NCBI RefSeq assembly: GCF_013927005.1
Contig: NZ_CP055930.1
Coordinates: 1,736,001 to 1,800,000, forward strand
Origin: Enterobacter sp. RHBSTW-00175
GTDB lineage: Bacteria; Pseudomonadota; Gammaproteobacteria; Enterobacterales; Enterobacteriaceae
Direction: 5' to 3'
Length of the DNA stretch: 64,000 bases
Both the position numbers and the translations under genes were made by a program. Below, piece by piece: positions 29,837 through 40,132 of this stretch. The notes beneath the pieces are model-generated. The model ran no database searches. It was not told the origin of the DNA and worked only from the letters and a program-made list of their open reading frames with translations. The first letter of the stretch is position 1, and every line of letters begins with the position of its first letter.

Positions 29837-30937
29837 TTATTTGGCGTCAGTAGCAGTACCGTTCGCATGCCAGTCAAACACGCCGAACTCGAAGCCTTTC
29901 AGATCGCCCTTCTCATCCCATGACAGCGGCCCCATAACGGTATTTACGGTATTCGCTTTCAGGTATTTCGCGATCTCAGCCGGATCGGCTGACTGATTCA
30001 GGCCCGCCTGCAGAGATTGCAGTGCCGCGTAGGTGGTCCAGACGAACGCCCCACTTGGATCCTGTTTCTTCGCTTTGATGGCGTCTACGATAGGTTTGTT
30101 CGCTGGAACCTGGTCGTAGTTCTTCGGTTTGGTCACCAGCAGGCCTTCCGCAGACTCACCGGCGATGTTAGACAGAGACACGTTCGCCACACCTTCTGGA
30201 CCCATGAACTGAGTTTTCAGGCCGGCAGCACGTGCCTGGCGCAGGATCTGGCCCATTTCCGGGTGGTAGCCACCGTAGTAAACGAAGTCGATATTCTCTT
30301 TCTTCAGACGCGCCACCAGCGTGGAGAAGTCTTTCTCACCGGCAGTGATACCGTCAAAGAACACCACGTTAGCCTTGGCTTTCTTCAGGTTATCCTGTAC
30401 GGCACGCGCCAGGCCTTCACCGTATTGCTGTTTATCGTGAACGATCGCGATACGCTGCGGCTTCACTTTTTCCAGAATGTATTTCGCGGCAGTTGGGCCC
30501 TGGTCAGAGTCCAGACCGGTGGTACGCAGGGTCAGCTTATAGCCACGCGCAGTCAGTTCCGGTGCGGTTGCCGCCGGGGTGATCATCAGAATGCCTTCGT
30601 CTTCGTAGATATCAGACGCTGGCTGGGTGGAAGAGGAGCACAGGTGGCCGATAACGTATTTAATCCCGTCGTTTACCACTTTGTTCGCAACAGCTACCGC
30701 TTGTTTCGGATCGCAGGCATCGTCATATTTTACGATTTGCAGTTTTTCGCCTTTAATACCGCCCTTGGCATTAATGTCTGCAACCGCTTGTTCTGCGCCA
30801 GTAAACTCCTGGTCGCCGTATTGTGCTACCGGACCGGACATTGCGCCGACAACAGCCACTTTAATATCTGCATGTGCCATCGTGCTGAATGCCAACGTGA
30901 TACATCCTGCCAGTAACGCTTTACCCTTCTTGTTCAT
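29837..30937 (-). CDS. livJ: Leu/Ile/Val periplasmic binding protein LivJ
   Basis: Binding protein of the LIV-I system, 366 residues from the ATG at 30937 ([20 protein letters not shown]), signal cleavage after AHA, mature start [20 protein letters not shown]. The long open frame upstream (51 codons) has no similarity. A GGGG tract upstream is shared with E. coli livJ. It works with the LivHMGF membrane complex encoded next door. Confidence 0.95.
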   Translation of the reverse strand: MNKKGKALLAGCITLAFSTMAHADIKVAVVGAMSGPVAQYGDQEFTGAEQAVADINAKGGIKGEKLQIVKYDDACDPKQAVAVANKVVNDGIKYVIGHLCSSSTQPASDIYEDEGILMITPAATAPELTARGYKLTLRTTGLDSDQGPTAAKYILEKVKPQRIAIVHDKQQYGEGLARAVQDNLKKAKANVVFFDGITAGEKDFSTLVARLKKENIDFVYYGGYHPEMGQILRQARAAGLKTQFMGPEGVANVSLSNIAGESAEGLLVTKPKNYDQVPANKPIVDAIKAKKQDPSGAFVWTTYAALQSLQAGLNQSADPAEIAKYLKANTVNTVMGPLSWDEKGDLKGFEFGVFDWHANGTATDAK

Positions 30938-31132
30938 CCTGAGAATCCCCATTGTTATGGTTTTTGCAATTGTTGTGATGTTGTTGTGCGGTACATTATT
31001 TTTCTTATAGGCATAAGAAAAGCATATGATAGTTATGTTTTGGGTCACTGCCCGTACCAAAGCAGCATACTCTGCTAGAACATACCCCATTTTTATGAAT
31101 TTGGAATAGCTAATTTGAAATGTATATATGCT

Positions 31133-31162
31133 AAGCCCGGCAACGTTTCGCTGCCGGGCAGT
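31133..31162. terminator. Hairpin downstream of the aminotransferase gene
   Basis: GCCCGGCA / TGCCGGGC with a nine-base loop, just past the stop at 31167 on the minus strand. No T-run, so it may be a REP-type hairpin rather than a strict terminator. Confidence 0.5.
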
Positions 31163-31166
31163 GGCT

Positions 31167-32432
31167 TTATCGTGTCAGCGAGGCAGAGATAATATCCAGC
31201 GCTTTACGGAACTGTACTTCGGGGATGGTAAGCGGATAAAGGAAGCGAATAACATTGCCGTATACACCGCAACTCAGCAGCAACAGGCCTTCCTGCAATG
31301 CACGCTCCTGGACCTGGCGGGTAAAGTCGGGTGAGGGTTGCCCGGTTTGCGGATCGTTAAATTCCACCGCTACCATCGACCCTTGCGCCCGGATATCAGC
31401 AATAAACGGACAATCCGCCTTCGCTTTGTTGAGCACTTCTACCAGATGATGACCAAGGTGCGCCGCGCGTGTGCAGAGATCTTCTTCGTCAATCACGTCC
31501 AGCACGGCATGTGCCGCGGCAATCGCCAGCGGGTTACCCGCATAGGTGCCGCCCAGCCCGCCCGGTGCAGGGGCATCCATAACCTCTGCCCGGCCAGACA
31601 CAGCCGAGAGCGGCATCCCGCCCGCCAGGCTTTTCGCCATGGTGATCATGTCAGGCTTCACGCAGTGGTGTTCCATCGAGAAAAGTTTACCGGTACGGGC
31701 AAACCCGGTTTGTACTTCGTCGGCAATCAGCAAAATACCGTGGGTATCGCATAATGCGCGCAGCGACTGCATGAAATCGGCAGGCGCGACGTTAAAACCG
31801 CCCTCTCCCTGTACCGGCTCAAGAATAATGGCGGCAACCTGGTCTGGGGCAATATCCGCTTTAAAGATACGCTCGATGCTTTTTAACGCCTCCTGGCTGC
31901 TCACGCCGTGAAGTGCATTGGGATATTGTGCGTGGTAAATCGAGCCCGGGAAGGGACCAAAACCGATTTTGTAAGGCGCGACCTTGCCGGTCAGCGCCAT
32001 TGTCATATAGGTGCGGCCATGAAAACCGCCACCAAAGGTGATAACGCCAGGACGTTTGGTGTAAGCACGGGCAATTTTTACCGCGTTTTCGACGGCTTCT
32101 GCGCCCGTTGAGAAGAAGGCCGTTTTGGCCGGACCGTCAATAGGCACACGTTCGTTAATCCGCTCTGCCAGCGCCACGTAGCCTTCATACGGTACAATTT
32201 GATAGGCGGTGTGGGTAAAGGCATGGAGCTGTTTTTCAATTGCCGCAATCACTTTTGGATGGCGATGCCCGGTATTCAGCACGGCGATCCCGGCGGCGAA
32301 GTCGATAACCTCGTTACCTTCCACATCCCACAGCGTGGCGTTCTCTGCTTTATCGGCATAAAAATTACACATGACACCGATACCGCGCGGCGTCGCCTGC
32401 AAACGCCGGTCATTCAGTTCTTTATTTTTCAC
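31167..32432 (-). CDS. 4-aminobutyrate aminotransferase (GabT/PuuE type), GTG start
   Basis: PLP-dependent class III aminotransferase, 421 residues, very similar to the E. coli GABA transaminases GabT and PuuE ([36 protein letters not shown]). The PLP lysine is in [15 protein letters not shown]. It converts GABA and 2-oxoglutarate to succinate semialdehyde and glutamate. The GTG at 32432 is chosen because AGGGGG lies just before it and the length matches the family; the frame is open 15 codons further. No gab or puu partner genes lie nearby, so I cannot say which pathway it serves. Confidence 0.85.
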   Translation of the reverse strand: MKNKELNDRRLQATPRGIGVMCNFYADKAENATLWDVEGNEVIDFAAGIAVLNTGHRHPKVIAAIEKQLHAFTHTAYQIVPYEGYVALAERINERVPIDGPAKTAFFSTGAEAVENAVKIARAYTKRPGVITFGGGFHGRTYMTMALTGKVAPYKIGFGPFPGSIYHAQYPNALHGVSSQEALKSIERIFKADIAPDQVAAIILEPVQGEGGFNVAPADFMQSLRALCDTHGILLIADEVQTGFARTGKLFSMEHHCVKPDMITMAKSLAGGMPLSAVSGRAEVMDAPAPGGLGGTYAGNPLAIAAAHAVLDVIDEEDLCTRAAHLGHHLVEVLNKAKADCPFIADIRAQGSMVAVEFNDPQTGQPSPDFTRQVQERALQEGLLLLSCGVYGNVIRFLYPLTIPEVQFRKALDIISASLTR

Positions 32433-32524
32433 CCTGTCCCCCTGAGATTTCAGCAGCCCAAAATGCAAATAGCGCATCTGTAAGTGTTTGCCAGGGGGGA
32501 GGAATTCGCCAGAGGAGGCGCTAA

Positions 32525-32559
32525 AAAAACAAAACCCCCGAATTTACATTCGAGGGTTC
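32525..32559 (-). terminator. Terminator of rpoH
   Basis: AACCCTCGAATG and CATTCGGGGGTT-like arms (read on the minus strand as AACCCTCGAA ... TTCGGGGGTT) followed by TTTGTTTTTTT, 20 bases after the rpoH stop. Confidence 0.85.
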
Positions 32560-32578
32560 TCGTCATACTTCGCGGAAA

Positions 32579-33436
32579 TTACGCTTCGATAGCGGCGCGA
32601 AGTTTTTTCATGGCGTTCTTTTCAAGCTGACGTACACGTTCAGCGGAGACACCATAGCGGTCGGCCAGCTCCTGCAAGGTGGACTTGTTGTCTTCGTCCA
32701 GCCAGCGGGCACGGATAATATCCTGGCTGCGCTCATCGAGGCCTTCCATCGCATGAGTCAGTTTGTTGGCAGCCTGGTCTTCCCAGTTGTCCTCTTCAAT
32801 GCCATCAGCAAAGTTGGAGGATTTATCCTGAAGATACAGAACCGGCGCCATCGGCTGGCTGTCAGACGCATCGTCGTCAGAAGACATATCAAACGTCATG
32901 TCCTGAGCGGCCATACGAGACTCCATCTCACGCACATCTTTGCTGGACACACCCAGCTCACGCGCCACCATTTCAACTTCATCCTGATTGAACCAGCCCA
33001 GACGCTGCTTGGTTTTACGCAGGTTGAAGAACAGTTTGCGTTGCGCTTTTGTCGTGGCGACTTTCACGATACGCCAGTTACGCAGGACATATTCGTGAAT
33101 TTCAGCTTTGATCCAGTGTACGGCGAAGGAGACGAGTCGCACACCCACTTCCGGGTTAAAGCGTCGTACTGCCTTCATCAGACCGATGTTACCTTCCTGA
33201 ATCAAGTCCGCCTGCGGCAGGCCGTAGCCCGCATAATTACGAGCAACGTGAACAACAAAGCGCAGGTGAGACAGGATCAGCGTCTTAGCTGCTTCCAGAT
33301 CGCCCTGGTAATGCAGCTTTTCAGCAAGCTCCTTTTCTTCCTCGGCCGTTAACATCGGCCAGGTGTTTGCAGCCCGGATATAAGATTCCAGGTTACCAAC
33401 AGGGGCTAAAGCTAAAGTTTGCATTTCTTTGGTCAT
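32579..33436 (-). CDS. rpoH: Heat-shock sigma factor sigma-32
   Basis: RNA polymerase sigma factor for heat-shock promoters, 285 residues (E. coli 284). Region 2 is visible as [20 protein letters not shown] and [20 protein letters not shown], the RpoH box region as [20 protein letters not shown], and region 4 as [20 protein letters not shown]. In E. coli the start and early coding sequence form an RNA thermometer; the coding sequence is conserved here, so the same control is likely. Its own terminator lies downstream; the ftsYEX genes lie upstream on the same strand. Confidence 0.98.
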   Translation of the reverse strand: MTKEMQTLALAPVGNLESYIRAANTWPMLTAEEEKELAEKLHYQGDLEAAKTLILSHLRFVVHVARNYAGYGLPQADLIQEGNIGLMKAVRRFNPEVGVRLVSFAVHWIKAEIHEYVLRNWRIVKVATTKAQRKLFFNLRKTKQRLGWFNQDEVEMVARELGVSSKDVREMESRMAAQDMTFDMSSDDDASDSQPMAPVLYLQDKSSNFADGIEEDNWEDQAANKLTHAMEGLDERSQDIIRARWLDEDNKSTLQELADRYGVSAERVRQLEKNAMKKLRAAIEA

Positions 33437-33688
33437 TCATTCCTCTCAATGTTTCTTCTGGTCCAGGTTATCCCCATCAGGCAACAACCATGCCAAAGCG
33501 TTTGAGCAACGAGATTAGCATTCACTCTTTTATCAGACAGTGATTTTATCCACAAGTTCCAGGTGCAACAGTGAATAAATTACGCACAAAATGTGACATG
33601 AAGATGATATTGCGGGGGAAGAGAAAACAGGGACTCTTTCCCTGCAAGCGAACAGCTCGGTGCAGGGAAAGATTATATCACGCTTTTA
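33437..33688 (-). promoter_or_regulatory. rpoH promoter region and hairpin after ftsX
   Basis: 252 bases between ftsX and rpoH. An 11-base inverted repeat CTTTCCCTGCA (33636-33646) / TGCAGGGAAAG (33661-33671) lies just after the ftsX stop. It has no T-run but could end the ftsYEX message. The rest should carry the several rpoH promoters known from E. coli; I do not assign individual sites. Confidence 0.5.
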
Positions 33689-34744
33689 TTATTCGGGAGT
33701 AAAGTGACGTAAATGTTGAACCGTCGCCAGCCATGCCGCTACCCAGCCGATCATAGAGCAAACCAGCAGTAGCAACAGGCACTCATCGAACCCTAACCCA
33801 CTGATATTAAACTTAGTTCCAAAAACCTGCGCCACTTCGGTAACGGCAGATGACAGCCGCATCACCAAAATTTCTGACAATATCAATGAAAGAAATGCGC
33901 CAGAAAAACCCAGCAATGCGCCGCCGTACAGGAACGGACGAAGGATAAACCCATCCGTGGCGCCAATCAGTTTTTGCACGTTGATGGTGTCCCGGCGGGC
34001 AAAGATGCTCAGGCGTACGCTGTTACCAATGACGAGGAAGACCGCAGCCACCATCAGCACGCCGATCATCGCCGACACACGGCCAACCAGTCCCGTCAGG
34101 GCCGACAACCGCGCAAACCAGCTATCGTCCATCCGCACTTCATCAATCCCCTTAATGCGCGAAATACGGTCACGCAGGGTATTCAGGGCTTCTGTTCCCT
34201 GGAAGTCGAGCTTCGGGTTCACCACAGCCACGGCAGGCAGCGGGTTCTCTTCGAGCATATCCAGCGCACCGCCAAACCCGGACCAGTTGCGGAACTCACC
34301 CAGCGCCTCTTCGCGCGAAAGATAGTTCACCTTATCGACGCCCTGCTCAGCCTGGATTTGCCCCACAACCTGCGCTGCCGCGTTATCGTCGAGCGCTTTA
34401 TCCAGATACACCGTGATTTGCGGTGAAGGGTAGTACTGCGAAGCTGCCTGATTAACGTTCTTGTAGACCATGTAGCAGACGCTTGGCAGCGTCAGGGAGA
34501 TGGCAATCACCATCACCGTCAGGAACGTGGCCAGTGGTTTGCTTTTCAGATCCTGCAACGCACCGTGGAAGGCATAGCGTACCTGCTCGTTGAAGACGTT
34601 GGTTTTACGCGAGTTCGGTTTTGGCGCAGCTTTCGCACGCTTTGGCGTATTGCGGTTGTTATCTCCGCCGCCCTGCGGTTTACGGAACCGGTCAAAGCGG
34701 TTCCCAAACTGCCGAATCTGGTTTATTGCGTCACGCTTATTCAC
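33689..34744 (-). CDS. ftsX: Cell division protein FtsX
   Basis: Membrane half of the FtsEX complex, which at the division septum activates murein hydrolases through EnvC and stabilises the divisome. 351 residues: a long basic cytoplasmic N-terminus (1-75), TM1 near 80-100, a large periplasmic loop (about 100-220) that contacts EnvC, and three further membrane segments in the C-terminal half. It overlaps ftsE by eight bases. Confidence 0.96.
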   Translation of the reverse strand: MNKRDAINQIRQFGNRFDRFRKPQGGGDNNRNTPKRAKAAPKPNSRKTNVFNEQVRYAFHGALQDLKSKPLATFLTVMVIAISLTLPSVCYMVYKNVNQAASQYYPSPQITVYLDKALDDNAAAQVVGQIQAEQGVDKVNYLSREEALGEFRNWSGFGGALDMLEENPLPAVAVVNPKLDFQGTEALNTLRDRISRIKGIDEVRMDDSWFARLSALTGLVGRVSAMIGVLMVAAVFLVIGNSVRLSIFARRDTINVQKLIGATDGFILRPFLYGGALLGFSGAFLSLILSEILVMRLSSAVTEVAQVFGTKFNISGLGFDECLLLLLVCSMIGWVAAWLATVQHLRHFTPE

Positions 34745-35402
34745 CCAGGCCTCCGTGCAAATGACCGTCGCTCAGGGTCAGCATCCGGTACGAACGACGG
34801 GAGATAAGCCCGATGTCGTGCGTTGCCATCAATACTGTCACCCCAACACGGTTAAATTCCTCAAACAGACGCAAGATCCCTTCCGACAGGGCGTCATCCA
34901 GGTTACCGGTAGGTTCATCCGCCAGCAGCACAGCAGGTTTGTTCACCACCGCGCGGGCGATACCCACACGCTGCTGTTCACCGCCAGAGAGCTGGATCGG
35001 GAAATTCTTCGCTTTGTCCAGCAGCCCGACTTTATCCAGCGCCGCCGACACACGGCGACGAATATCATCATAGCTGGCACCGGCAATGATCAGTGGGATC
35101 GCCACGTTATCAAATACGGTGCGATCCATCAGCAGGTGGTGATCCTGGAAAATCATACCGATCTGGCGACGCAGGAACGGCACCTCACGGTTTTTCAGGC
35201 GGCTAATGTCATGGCCGCTGAAATAGATTTTCCCGGCGCTTGGCCGTTCGATCCCACAGATAAGCTTGAGCAGGGTACTTTTCCCCGCGCCGGAATGGCC
35301 GGTCAGGAATGCCATCTCGCCCGGTTGCAGGTGGAACGTTACCCCCTGCAACGCTTGTCTCCCACCGAGATAGGCCTTGCTGACGTGTTCAAAGCGAATC
35401 AT
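34737..35402 (-). CDS. ftsE: Cell division ATP-binding protein FtsE
   Basis: ATPase of FtsEX, 221 residues. Walker [17 protein letters not shown], signature [16 protein letters not shown], Walker [14 protein letters not shown] and switch histidine in MATHDIGLI are all present. It begins two bases after the ftsY stop and overlaps ftsX, the conserved ftsYEX operon. Confidence 0.97.
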   Translation of the reverse strand: MIRFEHVSKAYLGGRQALQGVTFHLQPGEMAFLTGHSGAGKSTLLKLICGIERPSAGKIYFSGHDISRLKNREVPFLRRQIGMIFQDHHLLMDRTVFDNVAIPLIIAGASYDDIRRRVSAALDKVGLLDKAKNFPIQLSGGEQQRVGIARAVVNKPAVLLADEPTGNLDDALSEGILRLFEEFNRVGVTVLMATHDIGLISRRSYRMLTLSDGHLHGGLGE

Positions 35403-35404
35403 TG

Positions 35405-36904
35405 TTAATCCTCTCGGGCAAATAATGCCTCAATAAAGTCGTCCGCTTTAAACGGACGTAAATCCTCAATACGCTCGCCCACACCGATATAACGGATAGG
35501 AATGCCGAACTGATCTGCCACGGAGAAGATCACCCCGCCTTTGGCTGTACCGTCCAGTTTGGTCAGCGTAATCCCTGTCAGCCCTACCGCCTCATGGAAC
35601 AGTTTCGCCTGACTGATGGCGTTCTGCCCGGTGCTGGCATCGAGAGTCAGCATAATTTCATGTGGCGCTTCTTCGTCCAGCTTCTTCATGACGCGAACGA
35701 TTTTCTTCAGTTCTTCCATCAGGTGCGATTTGTTCTGCAAACGCCCTGCAGTATCAGCAATCAGCACATCCACATTACGCGCTTTAGCCGCCTGAATGGC
35801 GTCAAAGATAACGGACGCAGAATCTGCACCCGTGTGCTGCGCAATGACCGGGATGTTGTTGCGCTGACCCCAGACCTGCAACTGCTCCACCGCTGCCGCA
35901 CGGAAGGTGTCGCCAGCCGCCAGCATCACCGATTTGCCCTGCTGTTCGAACTGACGCGCCAGCTTGCCGATGGTAGTGGTTTTACCCACGCCGTTAACGC
36001 CAACCATCAGAATAACAAATGGTGTTTTGCCTTCAATATTAAGCGGTTCGTCAACTTTTGCGAGAATTTCGCCCATCTCGTCTTTCAGCAGACCGTACAG
36101 CGCTTCGGCGTCACGCAGCTGTTTGCGGCTCGCGCCTTCCGTCAGGCTGGTGATGATTTTACGGGTTGTTTCAACGCCTACGTCCGCAATCAGCAGTTGC
36201 TCTTCCAGCTCTTCAAACAGATCATCGTCGATCTTTTTGCCGCGGAAAAGACTGATAAATCCGGAACCTAAGTTTTCTTTGGTTTTTAACAGGCTGCGTT
36301 TCAGACGCGCGAAGAAACCTTCTTTAGTCGGTTTTTCCTGCTCCTGAACCACTTCTTCTGCCTGCTCTTCCTCCGGCACGACGATAACCGCTTCTTCTGC
36401 GGCTTCTGCCGCCAGTGCCTGAGCTTCCAGCTCTTCATCGGTGAGTTCTGGCTCGAGCTCTGCTTCTTCTTCGACCGCCTCAACAATTTCAACGGTTTCT
36501 GCTTCTGCCTGCCACTCTTCTGCGGCGATCTCTTCGGCTTTCACCTCTTCCGGTAGCGGCAACTCTTCATGCTCAACAACCGCCTGAGGCGCTTCTTCAA
36601 TAATATCTTCGCGCTCAACTTCAACCTGAAGGGTTTCAGATGCCTCTTCCAGCGCTTCAGGCTCTGGCGTCTCGCTTTCCTGAACCTGTTCGGTGACGTC
36701 AACAATCTCTTCAGCAAAGGCTTCTGTCTCTTCTTTGCTGTGCGTATGTTCTTCCGCTTCTACAACTGCGGCGGTTTCGACAGGCGTTTCAGCCGGCGTA
36801 TGCTCTTCAACCGCCAGCTGTTCTTCGATTTTCTGTTCTGTTTCTTGCTCTTTTTCACCGAAGCCCAGCCAGGAAAAGAAGCCACGTTTTTTTTGTTTTG
36901 CCAT
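35405..36904 (-). CDS. ftsY: Signal recognition particle receptor FtsY
   Basis: SRP receptor GTPase that docks ribosome-nascent-chain complexes at the inner membrane. 499 residues: a short basic N-terminal membrane-targeting stretch (MAKQKKRGFFSWLGFG), a very acidic Glu-rich A domain (to about residue 195), then the N and G domains. GTPase motifs are GVNGVGKTTTIGKLA, DTFRAAAVEQL, DTAGRLQNKSHLMEEL and TKLDGTAKGG. First gene of ftsYEX, divergent from rsmD. Confidence 0.97.
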   Translation of the reverse strand: MAKQKKRGFFSWLGFGEKEQETEQKIEEQLAVEEHTPAETPVETAAVVEAEEHTHSKEETEAFAEEIVDVTEQVQESETPEPEALEEASETLQVEVEREDIIEEAPQAVVEHEELPLPEEVKAEEIAAEEWQAEAETVEIVEAVEEEAELEPELTDEELEAQALAAEAAEEAVIVVPEEEQAEEVVQEQEKPTKEGFFARLKRSLLKTKENLGSGFISLFRGKKIDDDLFEELEEQLLIADVGVETTRKIITSLTEGASRKQLRDAEALYGLLKDEMGEILAKVDEPLNIEGKTPFVILMVGVNGVGKTTTIGKLARQFEQQGKSVMLAAGDTFRAAAVEQLQVWGQRNNIPVIAQHTGADSASVIFDAIQAAKARNVDVLIADTAGRLQNKSHLMEELKKIVRVMKKLDEEAPHEIMLTLDASTGQNAISQAKLFHEAVGLTGITLTKLDGTAKGGVIFSVADQFGIPIRYIGVGERIEDLRPFKADDFIEALFARED

Positions 36905-37031
36905 CTGCGACTACACTCCTCGCGGCGCTATATACATGGAAGCTAAAAAAATGATGAAATAGTCTATCACTTAACTTAATTAACATCATCGCCTGCAATC
37001 GCAGGCCAATTGTTAGCAGAGCTTTCCTGAA

Positions 37032-37631
37032 ATGAAGAAAACTACCCGCCAGGCCGGGCAAATTCGTATTATCGGCGGCCAGTGGCGAGGCCGGAAATTA
37101 CCGGTGCCGGACAGCCCCGGTTTGCGCCCAACGACTGACCGCGTAAGAGAAACCCTGTTCAACTGGCTGGCACCTTCAATGGTCGATGCCCGCTGCCTTG
37201 ACTGCTTCGCCGGGAGCGGCGCTTTAGGTCTTGAAGCGCTGTCGCGCTATGCCGCCAGCGCCACGCTGCTCGAAATGGAGCGTGGTGTTGCTCAACTGCT
37301 TGTGCAAAATCTGGCGACGCTGAAAGCCGCTAATGCCAAAGTGGTGAACACCAACACCCTTTCCTTCCTGTCACAGCCGGGTACACCGCATGATGTAGTG
37401 TTTGTTGATCCGCCGTTCCGTAAGGGGCTGCTGGAAGAGACGCTCTCCCTGCTTGAAAACAACGGCTGGCTGGCCGATGGCGCGCTGATCTACGTAGAAA
37501 GCGAAGTTGAAAACGGTTTACCACCAGTGCCTGTTTACTGGGATCTGCACCGTGAAAAGGTAGCAGGCCAGGTTGCCTATCGTCTGTATCACCGACAAGT
37601 ACAAGGAGGATCCGATGCCGGTACTGATTAA
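37032..37631 (+). CDS. rsmD: 16S rRNA (guanine966-N2)-methyltransferase
   Basis: Methylates G966 of 16S rRNA in assembled 30S subunits. 199 residues (E. coli 198) with the SAM-binding segment LDCFAGSGALGLEALSRYA and the catalytic N-methyltransferase motif FVDPPFRKG (NPPY-like DPPF). It is divergent from ftsY, and its 3' end overlaps yhhL by 17 bases. Confidence 0.96.
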   Translation: MKKTTRQAGQIRIIGGQWRGRKLPVPDSPGLRPTTDRVRETLFNWLAPSMVDARCLDCFAGSGALGLEALSRYAASATLLEMERGVAQLLVQNLATLKAANAKVVNTNTLSFLSQPGTPHDVVFVDPPFRKGLLEETLSLLENNGWLADGALIYVESEVENGLPPVPVYWDLHREKVAGQVAYRLYHRQVQGGSDAGTD

Positions 37632-37896
37632 TCTGGGACGTTTACTGATGCTGGGTGTATGGGCATTTCTGATCCTGAACCTGGTGCATCCATTCCCGCG
37701 TCCGATGAATATTTTCGTCAACGTGGCGCTGATCTTTACCTCATTTATGCACGCGTTGCAGATGGTGATGCTGAAAAACGGCCTGCCGAAAGATGGCCCA
37801 CAAATGACCGGCTGGCAGCAGCTGCGGGTGTTTATTTTTGGCGTGTTTGAACTGCTGGTGTGGATGAAAAAGTTTAAGGCGCAGGTGAAGAAGTAA
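37615..37896 (+). CDS. yhhL: YhhL family small membrane protein (DUF1145)
   Basis: Inner-membrane protein of 93 residues with about three hydrophobic segments and the family stretch LVHPFPRPMNIFVNVALIF. The ATG at 37615 has an excellent AAGGAGGA at four bases; the longer frame from 37573 lies within rsmD. It overlaps the rsmD stop, so the two are translated together. Function unknown. Confidence 0.9.
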   Translation: MPVLINLGRLLMLGVWAFLILNLVHPFPRPMNIFVNVALIFTSFMHALQMVMLKNGLPKDGPQMTGWQQLRVFIFGVFELLVWMKKFKAQVKK

Positions 37897-37905
37897 GTGG
37901 CTTTT

Positions 37906-37931
37906 GCCCGGTGGCGCGATGCTTACCGGGC
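37906..37931. repeat. REP element after yhhL
   Basis: GCCCGGTGGCGCGATGCTTA followed by CCGGGC, a classical enterobacterial REP hairpin, probably also ending the yhhL message. Confidence 0.75.
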
Positions 37932-37944
37932 CTACGGATCACCA

Positions 37945-38451
37945 TCACTGTGACGATACACCGTCAAGTTGGTCATTCAGTTTTTGGATATCCCTGGCTC
38001 TTGTTTTGAGCAGGTATTTTATCTGCGTACAAATCTCCTCGGTCCGGGTGTAATACGTACCTGAAAATGGTCCTGAACGTTCACATAAGACATAGTTGGT
38101 TCCAAGTGGATAAAATATGATAATAAATGAGAGTAAAGTGCCAATGATGAACGCCAAACCGAAATAGTGATATGCAAGGGTAATTCCTTTCGCCAGGAGT
38201 TTAGGTGCCTGAAGGTTTCTCGTAAAAAACACAAACACAAATACAAATGCGAAATAACAAAGAGCCGGAATGAATAACATACCAATAAAACACCCCCAGA
38301 AATAGTAGACAATACTTCTTGATTCAACCAAATCAATTATACTTTGCATACTCACGAAATAAGCCAACCAGGCAAACCCACAATAAAAAGCAATAACCAA
38401 CAATAAAAAGAATCTTTTTTTTAAGTTAACAAGGTTAATTGTTACGTCCAT
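37945..38451 (-). CDS. DUF1240-like inner membrane protein, possible immunity protein
   Basis: 168 residues from the ATG at 38451 (MDVTINLVNLKKRFFLLLVI). Four hydrophobic segments are visible at about 14-33, 48-75, 85-105 and 112-132, followed by a hydrophilic tail with GTNYVLCERSGPFSGTYYTR, which resembles the DUF1240 family as I remember it. It starts one base after the stop of the 39331 gene, indicating coupled translation. Composition is clearly AT-rich compared with both flanks. Inference: a membrane immunity protein for its upstream partner; no direct evidence. Confidence 0.6.
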   Translation of the reverse strand: MDVTINLVNLKKRFFLLLVIAFYCGFAWLAYFVSMQSIIDLVESRSIVYYFWGCFIGMLFIPALCYFAFVFVFVFFTRNLQAPKLLAKGITLAYHYFGLAFIIGTLLSFIIIFYPLGTNYVLCERSGPFSGTYYTRTEEICTQIKYLLKTRARDIQKLNDQLDGVSSQ

Positions 38452-38452
38452 A

Positions 38453-39331
38453 TCAGTAACGCCCCCAGTAAAATGAACTATCATATACAGAATTGTGAGC
38501 GTTCCACTCTGCAATTTTTTGCTGCTCTTTCAGTCCCTTTCTTATGCAATCTATAATCTTATTTGATAAATCGTACTGTTTGTCTATCCTGTTGAGCGCA
38601 TCAGCAATAATTATACCTAATACAACCACGCAAACTATTTGTCCCCAAACAGGAACAGCCGCACTCGCTACAAATGTTGATATAGCCAACGAGAACCCCC
38701 TCCCTGCCAAACTCGAAACAAAAACACTCACAATCACCTTCGCAACATCCATCGTCACATTCCCCAGCAATGCGGCAACATCATGATCGGATTTAAAGAT
38801 CAACTCTACCAACCGCCAGCATACTGAAAACCAAATGCAGAATCTGGCTCCTGACATAATGCCGTTTCGATACCCGGCACTGCCAATACCCACCTCAAGC
38901 ACTTTGGGGTGATTAATCCGGTAACGCGTTCCGTTAAGAATGCGTCGCAAAGAAGGGTAACCTGTAATCTTCACATACAGTTTTCCCTGATAAGCATACT
39001 GTGTTGCTTTGATCCCAAGACCTTTTAAGGTGAAAACAATCTTTCCGGCCTGCTGATAAGAAAACAACTTAGACAGGCTCTTCGTAGCAGAAACCGCCTC
39101 TTTGATATTACCGGCGTAGGTGGTAGAAAAACTGACAGGCTGACTACCTAACAAATCGTTAATCACGCCCTGAGCCTCATCGGGTGTTAACAACATGATG
39201 TGTTGTACATTATTTTCCAGGCTCTCTTGCAACATTCTGATTTCGTTTTCGAATTGCTGTGTACGTTGCCAGTTATTTCCCCTGATAATATCTTCTCGAT
39301 GCTCGTTTATCCAGTCAGCATACTCGTCCAT
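38453..39331 (-). CDS. Unrecognised membrane protein, candidate pore-forming toxin/effector
   Basis: About 292 residues. AAGGAG is two bases before the ATG at 39334 and five before the one at 39331, so the second is preferred. The N-terminal third is charged and helical (about 1-65, coiled-coil-like ENEIRMLQESLENNVQ). A soluble stretch follows (70-160), then hydrophobic segments near 163-181, 197-213, 214-228 and 231-246 in the long numbering, ending in a polar tail. No signal peptide, PAAR, Rhs or known colicin translocation domain is visible. AT-rich and coupled to a small multi-pass membrane protein, the layout expected of a membrane toxin and its immunity gene. I do not recognise the family. 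Confidence 0.6.
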   Translation of the reverse strand: MDEYADWINEHREDIIRGNNWQRTQQFENEIRMLQESLENNVQHIMLLTPDEAQGVINDLLGSQPVSFSTTYAGNIKEAVSATKSLSKLFSYQQAGKIVFTLKGLGIKATQYAYQGKLYVKITGYPSLRRILNGTRYRINHPKVLEVGIGSAGYRNGIMSGARFCIWFSVCWRLVELIFKSDHDVAALLGNVTMDVAKVIVSVFVSSLAGRGFSLAISTFVASAAVPVWGQIVCVVVLGIIIADALNRIDKQYDLSNKIIDCIRKGLKEQQKIAEWNAHNSVYDSSFYWGRY

Positions 39332-39334
39332 CAT

Positions 39335-39643
39335 AGCTCCTTAAAAAACCGTCCCATACACTGTATGTATCTATCCCAGTAAATTAGATTCATTTGCCAA
39401 ATAAATATATTAAGCCACTCTGGATACATATTTATACACTTAAAAAACCACGGATATGAAAGGATATAGAAAAGCACATTGAGAAATAGTGATATGAACA
39501 GTGCTTTACATCACTTTTAAAAAAGAAAACAAACACAGCCATCTGAAAAATAAAAACCACGATTATATTTTCATGAATTTATATATATTCCAGATGAGTC
39601 TATTTTCGGCACTGGTGTGAGAAACACAGTGCCGCTCAACAGA
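39335..39643. other. AT-rich gap upstream of the islet genes
   Basis: 309 very AT-rich bases between yhhM and the 39331 gene. It must contain the promoter of the coupled pair; I see no open frame, repeat or mobile-element end. Confidence 0.4.
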
Positions 39644-40003
39644 TTACTGCTCCGGCGTAAATCCCTCGAACCGTGACCCTTTGTAGCTCAACGTCCCTCT
39701 GTCCCCGACCGTCAGCTGATGGTACTGCTGCGCGTCCAGACGGAACGTCATTTCCAGCCCGCCGGTTTCGGGTTTAAAGCTCGCCTCATACCGCACGGAT
39801 GTCCCGGCTGGCGCTGTTTGCTGCTGGCGCGAACGGCGGTCGTTAAGGGTTTTTTCGCGCTTATTGCTGACTACCACACGTTTTTGCAGTAGCGGCGCGG
39901 CATCGTTATTGGCCTTTTCGCGGCGCTGCTGCACAAAACGGAACGAGGCGGCGATAACAATTATGGCCACCACGACAACGAAAAACAGCGGCATCTTGCT
40001 CAT
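39644..40003 (-). CDS. yhhM: YhhM, DUF2500 membrane-anchored protein
   Basis: 119 residues, the same length as E. coli YhhM. One N-terminal membrane segment (MSKMPLFFVVVVAIIVIAAS) is followed by a basic linker (RRSRQQ) and a small beta-rich domain (LTVGDRGTLSYKGSRFEGF). Function unknown. Divergent from yhhN. Confidence 0.92.
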   Translation of the reverse strand: MSKMPLFFVVVVAIIVIAASFRFVQQRREKANNDAAPLLQKRVVVSNKREKTLNDRRSRQQQTAPAGTSVRYEASFKPETGGLEMTFRLDAQQYHQLTVGDRGTLSYKGSRFEGFTPEQ

Positions 40004-40132
40004 TGGTTTATCCCATCAGATTATGCGGAAATCAGGATACCTTGCCTTATCCGACATTGCCAAACGCCTGCCCACGTCACTACACTGAATCAGAAACTGA
40101 TTATTCAGTCATAACAGATACAGGGAGTTAAT

